Of a stretch of DNA of 7,693 nt, positions 5,186 through 7,693 are shown piece after piece. Every line of letters begins with the position of its first letter. Within the stretch, counting starts at the first letter, position 1. A model generated the notes under the pieces. It was not told where the DNA came from and ran no database searches. It saw only the letters and a program-made list of their open reading frames with translations. The DNA is from Candidatus Bipolaricaulota bacterium (GTDB lineage Bacteria > Bipolaricaulota > Bipolaricaulia > M55B111). The stretch is from NCBI GenBank assembly GCA_018334595.1, contig JAGXLQ010000061.1, positions 1 through 7,693 on the forward strand, in the 5' to 3' direction. A program made the position numbers and the translations under genes.

Positions 5186-6717
5186 TTTATGGCCTCCAAG
5201 CCAGCGAGGCTGGAGAACTTGTCTTCGAGGGCATCGTACAATGATTTGTAAATCCCGTAAAGCTTCTCGTATTTCTTAACGGCTCCCTCTCTAGGCTCAG
5301 CCACCTTCTTCGCCGTTACCGCGATCTCGACGGCCTCTTCCACGCTGGCGTATATGCCAGCGCCAACGCCAGCAAGAAGGGCAGCTCCAAACCCCGGACC
5401 TTCGGAGACGGAGGTCTTGTTCACCGGGCTGTCAAAGTTATCGGCGATTACCTGGGCCCAGAATTCACTCTTAGACCCACCTCCGGTGAGCCGGATTTCC
5501 TGTCTGGGGACGCCAAAGCCAGAAACCAACTCCATAGAGTCCCGCAGACCAAAGGTTATTCCCTCAATAACCGCCCTGGCCAGGTGTTCTCTGCCATGTT
5601 CATCTGAAAGGCCGAATAAAACGCCTCTTGCGTTCGGGTCCGCGTGTGGGGTTCTCTCGCCATTTAGGTAAGGCAAGAAAATCAACCGTTCTGCTCCGAT
5701 GGGTACCCTGCTCGCCACAGCAGTGATCAAGTCATAAGGATCGTCTCCGGTGAGGAAAGCAACTTCCCTCTCCGGGCCTGCAAATTTATCCCTGTACCAG
5801 CGCAGGGACAGGCCGGCGGAGAGCATGACACCCATCAAATACCACCTGTGAGGAGCGGCGTGATTAAAACTGTGGAGTCCATCCTCCGGGTCGGAGTACA
5901 TGGTTTCCGTGGGAGCAAGGACTACTCCGGACGAGCCAACACTAATAAGGTACTGACCCTCGTTAAGTACACCGTTTCCAATAGCGCTGCAGGCGTTATC
6001 CGCTCCACCCGCCACCACCACAGCGTCCGGTGACAGCCCCAGTTCCTCCGCGGCTTGCCTGTTAAGCTTGCCAACGGTATCCGTTGACTCAAGTACGGGA
6101 GGCAGAATCGACCTATCGAGGTCAAGTCCTCCGAGGACTTCCTCGGACCACGTCCCTTCACTCACGTTAAACAGAACAGTTCCGGCCGCGTCCGAAACCT
6201 CTGTAACAGTTCTTCCCGTCATCCGGTAGACTATGTAGTCCTTGGGCAAAAGCAGGGTGGCAAGCCTTTCGAAATTGTTCCTCTCGTTTTCCCTCAACCA
6301 GAGTAACTTCGGGGCGGTAAATCCCTCCAGTATCGGGTTTCCCACCTCACTTTTTAGCGTATCCAAACCCAGAACTTCCTCCATCTCACGACACTGTGCC
6401 GTCGTTCTAGTGTCGTTCCAGAGCAACGGGGGCCTGATAACCTCCCCTGATGAATCCAAAAAGACGGAGCCGTGCATCTGACCCGAAAGGGCAAGGGCTT
6501 TTACCTCGTCCTTATTTCCTAGATTTTCCGTGGCGCTGTGGGTCGCTTTGACCAAGCCGCCCCACCAATCTTCGGGGTCCTGTTCTGCCCACCCCTTTCG
6601 CGGCCGGCTAAGCGGATAGGAAGCCTTACCCGTATTAACTACCTTTCCATCGCTATCCAGTAATACCGCTTTGGCCGCTGAAGTGCCAAGATCAAGCCCA
6701 AGCAAATAGGTACTCAT
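5182..6717 (-). CDS. xylB: Xylulokinase (FGGY carbohydrate kinase)
   Basis: Phosphorylates D-xylulose to xylulose 5-phosphate with ATP in the cytoplasm, feeding the pentose phosphate pathway. The product is 511 residues from ATG 6717, normal for the family. An in-frame ATG at 6774 is less likely: 6717 has AAGGAGG four bases upstream and gives MSTYLLGLDLGTSAAK, the standard N-terminus. Motifs are DLGTS with D9 (phosphate loop), SGQMHG at 78-83 (the sugar-binding string typical of XylB), LLWNDTRT (98-105), GGADNACSAIGNG with the catalytic-base aspartate D240, LPYLNGERTPHADP (348-361) and the adenine-site TGGGSKSEFWAQVIAD (411-426). The kinase lies between a sugar isomerase/epimerase and a lyxose isomerase, so xylulose probably comes from D-lyxose rather than from D-xylose via XylA; no xylose isomerase is seen. 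Other ketopentoses as substrate cannot be excluded. Confidence 0.93.
   Translation of the reverse strand: MSTYLLGLDLGTSAAKAVLLDSDGKVVNTGKASYPLSRPRKGWAEQDPEDWWGGLVKATHSATENLGNKDEVKALALSGQMHGSVFLDSSGEVIRPPLLWNDTRTTAQCREMEEVLGLDTLKSEVGNPILEGFTAPKLLWLRENERNNFERLATLLLPKDYIVYRMTGRTVTEVSDAAGTVLFNVSEGTWSEEVLGGLDLDRSILPPVLESTDTVGKLNRQAAEELGLSPDAVVVAGGADNACSAIGNGVLNEGQYLISVGSSGVVLAPTETMYSDPEDGLHSFNHAAPHRWYLMGVMLSAGLSLRWYRDKFAGPEREVAFLTGDDPYDLITAVASRVPIGAERLIFLPYLNGERTPHADPNARGVLFGLSDEHGREHLARAVIEGITFGLRDSMELVSGFGVPRQEIRLTGGGSKSEFWAQVIADNFDSPVNKTSVSEGPGFGAALLAGVGAGIYASVEEAVEIAVTAKKVAEPREGAVKKYEKLYGIYKSLYDALEDKFSSLAGLEAIK
5193..5197 (-). promoter_or_regulatory. Ribosome binding site of the lyxose isomerase gene
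   Basis: GGAGG on the minus strand, seven bases before ATG 5185, inside the last codons of xylulokinase. It supports the ATGA-overlap start. Confidence 0.8.
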
Positions 6718-6721
6718 TTTT

Positions 6722-6728
6722 CCTCCTT
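6722..6728 (-). promoter_or_regulatory. Ribosome binding site that sets the xylulokinase start
   Basis: AAGGAGG on the minus strand lies four bases before ATG 6717. It decides against the upstream in-frame ATG 6774, which would add 19 residues unlike any FGGY kinase N-terminus. The 93-base gap to the upstream gene (6718-6810) has a small CTTCC/GGAAG hairpin near 6752-6767 but no recognisable terminator, so one operon is likely. Confidence 0.9.
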
Positions 6729-6810
6729 CTCCGTAAGCAATAATCAGGTAACTTCCACCATGGGAAGGACCCAATTCTTATCTCGGGGCTACCTAACTCG
6801 AAAAGTAGAA

Positions 6811-7693
6811 TTATTCTTCTTTCATCGCCTCGTCAAAGGCCAGGCTCGACGGCGCGAAGTCAACCTCCCGCACGAACTTAAGCGCTTCACGCGCCCCGTA
6901 CTCCCGGTCCATACCGGTATCCTCCCACTCTACCGAGAGGGGTCCGGAGTAACCTATCTCGTTTAACTCCCTTATTATGTCCTCGAAGTTGACGTCCCCG
7001 TGCCCGAGTGACCTGAAGTTCCATCCCCTCCGGGGGTCTCCAAATTCCAGATGGGATCCAAGGATTCCCGATCTCCCATCCAGAGTGACGGCCGCGTCCT
7101 TCATATGAACGTGGTAGATCCTTTCCGGAAAATCCCGGATCATGAGGTGTGGAGTAACGCCCTGCCATATCAAATGACTCGGATCAAAATTAATTCCAAG
7201 TGTCTTCCGGCGCTCGAACGTCTCCAGAAGTTTAGCCGTCGTATGGTAGTCAAACGCAATCTCGGTGGGATGCACTTCGAGGGCAAACTTCACGTCGTAC
7301 CTATCGAACTCATCGAAAATGGGATCCCAAAGCTCCCTTATCTCAGTAAACCCCTCCTCGATCATATCCTCCGTCGTCTGGGGAAAAGAATAGAAAAACT
7401 TCCATATCGGGGACCCCGTAAAACCCGTGATGACTTCGCACCCCATGTTAGCAGCCGCCTGCGGCGCGTACTTCATTTGTTCAATTGCCCAATCCCTGAT
7501 CTTGCTAGGGTCGCCGGAATATTTCTCTGGCGCGAAATTGTCCAGCCGACTGTCGTACCGAGCGCCAACACACTGACCAATGATATGCGTTCCAATTGCC
7601 CAAACTTCCAGGTCGTTATCCTCGAGAATATCCTGTCTATCCTCTATGTAACCGGGGTCGTTGGCCCCTTTTTCTAAATCGAAGTGCTCCCCC
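6811..7693 (-). CDS. TIM-barrel sugar phosphate isomerase/epimerase (5' partial)
   Basis: Member of the xylose isomerase-like / AP endonuclease 2 TIM-barrel fold, a family of metal-dependent keto-sugar epimerases and isomerases (D-tagatose 3-epimerase, inositol enzymes and relatives). An internal ATG lies at 7476, but translating further upstream gives 72 more codons without a stop to the window edge, containing family-like sequence such as LEVWAIGTHIIGQCV and PSKIRDWAIEQMKYAPQAAANMG. The true start is therefore outside. About 293 residues are visible, perhaps 20-40 missing. Numbered from Met 7476, the probable metal ligands are E67 (ALEVHP), D98 (NFDPSH), H124 (YHVHMKD) and E183 (SVEWED), the conserved E-D-H-E set. 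GFTGSPIW (18-25) probably lines the substrate pocket. It lies 93 bases upstream of xylulokinase on the same strand, so it probably acts on a pentose or ketose of the same route. The precise substrate is unknown. Confidence 0.87.
   Translation of the reverse strand, partial: GEHFDLEKGANDPGYIEDRQDILEDNDLEVWAIGTHIIGQCVGARYDSRLDNFAPEKYSGDPSKIRDWAIEQMKYAPQAAANMGCEVITGFTGSPIWKFFYSFPQTTEDMIEEGFTEIRELWDPIFDEFDRYDVKFALEVHPTEIAFDYHTTAKLLETFERRKTLGINFDPSHLIWQGVTPHLMIRDFPERIYHVHMKDAAVTLDGRSGILGSHLEFGDPRRGWNFRSLGHGDVNFEDIIRELNEIGYSGPLSVEWEDTGMDREYGAREALKFVREVDFAPSSLAFDEAMKEE

Noticed and set aside
4760..5251. 163-codon plus-strand ORF opposite lyxose isomerase
   Set aside because: Antisense shadow with no family features, whereas the minus strand encodes a complete cupin with HxH, E and H ligands.
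7051..7677. 208-codon plus-strand ORF opposite the TIM-barrel gene
   Set aside because: Antisense shadow; the minus-strand frame carries conserved metal-binding motifs and is open throughout.
1..7693. CRISPR array, transposon ends, toxin-antitoxin pair or defence island
   Set aside because: No repeated spacers, transposase, terminal inverted repeats or recognisable defence proteins were seen; nearly all of the sequence is accounted for by housekeeping-type, opsin and sugar genes.

Overview
The window looks like bacterial DNA. It has two clear sigma-70-type promoter candidates, strong AAGGAGG ribosome binding sites, two good intrinsic terminators, GTG starts and a tRNA gene with encoded CCA. 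Heliorhodopsins are known mainly from monoderm bacteria and some archaea, so a Gram-positive-type (monoderm) bacterium such as an actinobacterial, chloroflexal or firmicute-grade lineage is the best guess. The phylum cannot be fixed from the sequence alone. No insertion sequence, CRISPR array, phage gene or other mobile element is visible.

Layout, plus strand. Positions 1-607 hold the C-terminal three quarters of PstB, the phosphate ABC transporter ATPase, cut by the window edge. After a 265-base AT-rich gap with its own promoter candidates comes a monocistronic heliorhodopsin gene (873-1664), closed by a strong terminator at 1692-1731. A near-consensus promoter (1804-1832) then drives tRNA-Gly(CCC) at 1849-1923. 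Directly behind the tRNA lie a family 4 (iron-sulfur) uracil-DNA glycosylase (1956-2564) and an overlapping, coupled gene for a TPR protein with a C-terminal membrane anchor (to 3049). A 199-base spacer leads to a single-cysteine FAD/NADH oxidoreductase of the NADH oxidase / CoA-disulfide reductase group (3249-4601).

Layout, minus strand. A perfect 13-bp hairpin (4616-4655) separates the plus-strand block from a converging sugar operon, read from the right edge leftwards. Its genes are a TIM-barrel sugar isomerase/epimerase (6811 to beyond 7693, 5' end outside the window), xylulokinase (5182-6717) and a cupin D-lyxose isomerase (4670-5185), whose start overlaps the kinase stop by 4 bases (ATGA). 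Together they suggest a short pentose route: D-lyxose to D-xylulose by the isomerase, D-xylulose to xylulose 5-phosphate by the kinase, then the pentose phosphate pathway. The TIM-barrel enzyme would supply or interconvert a related ketose.

The most notable items are the heliorhodopsin, an opsin family of unsettled function that carries all its hallmark residues here, and the lyxose isomerase / xylulokinase / epimerase cassette. Three start sites need care: xylulokinase starts at 6717, the glycosylase may start at TTG 1998, and the TPR gene may start at TTG 2561. The TIM-barrel reading frame stays open to the window edge.
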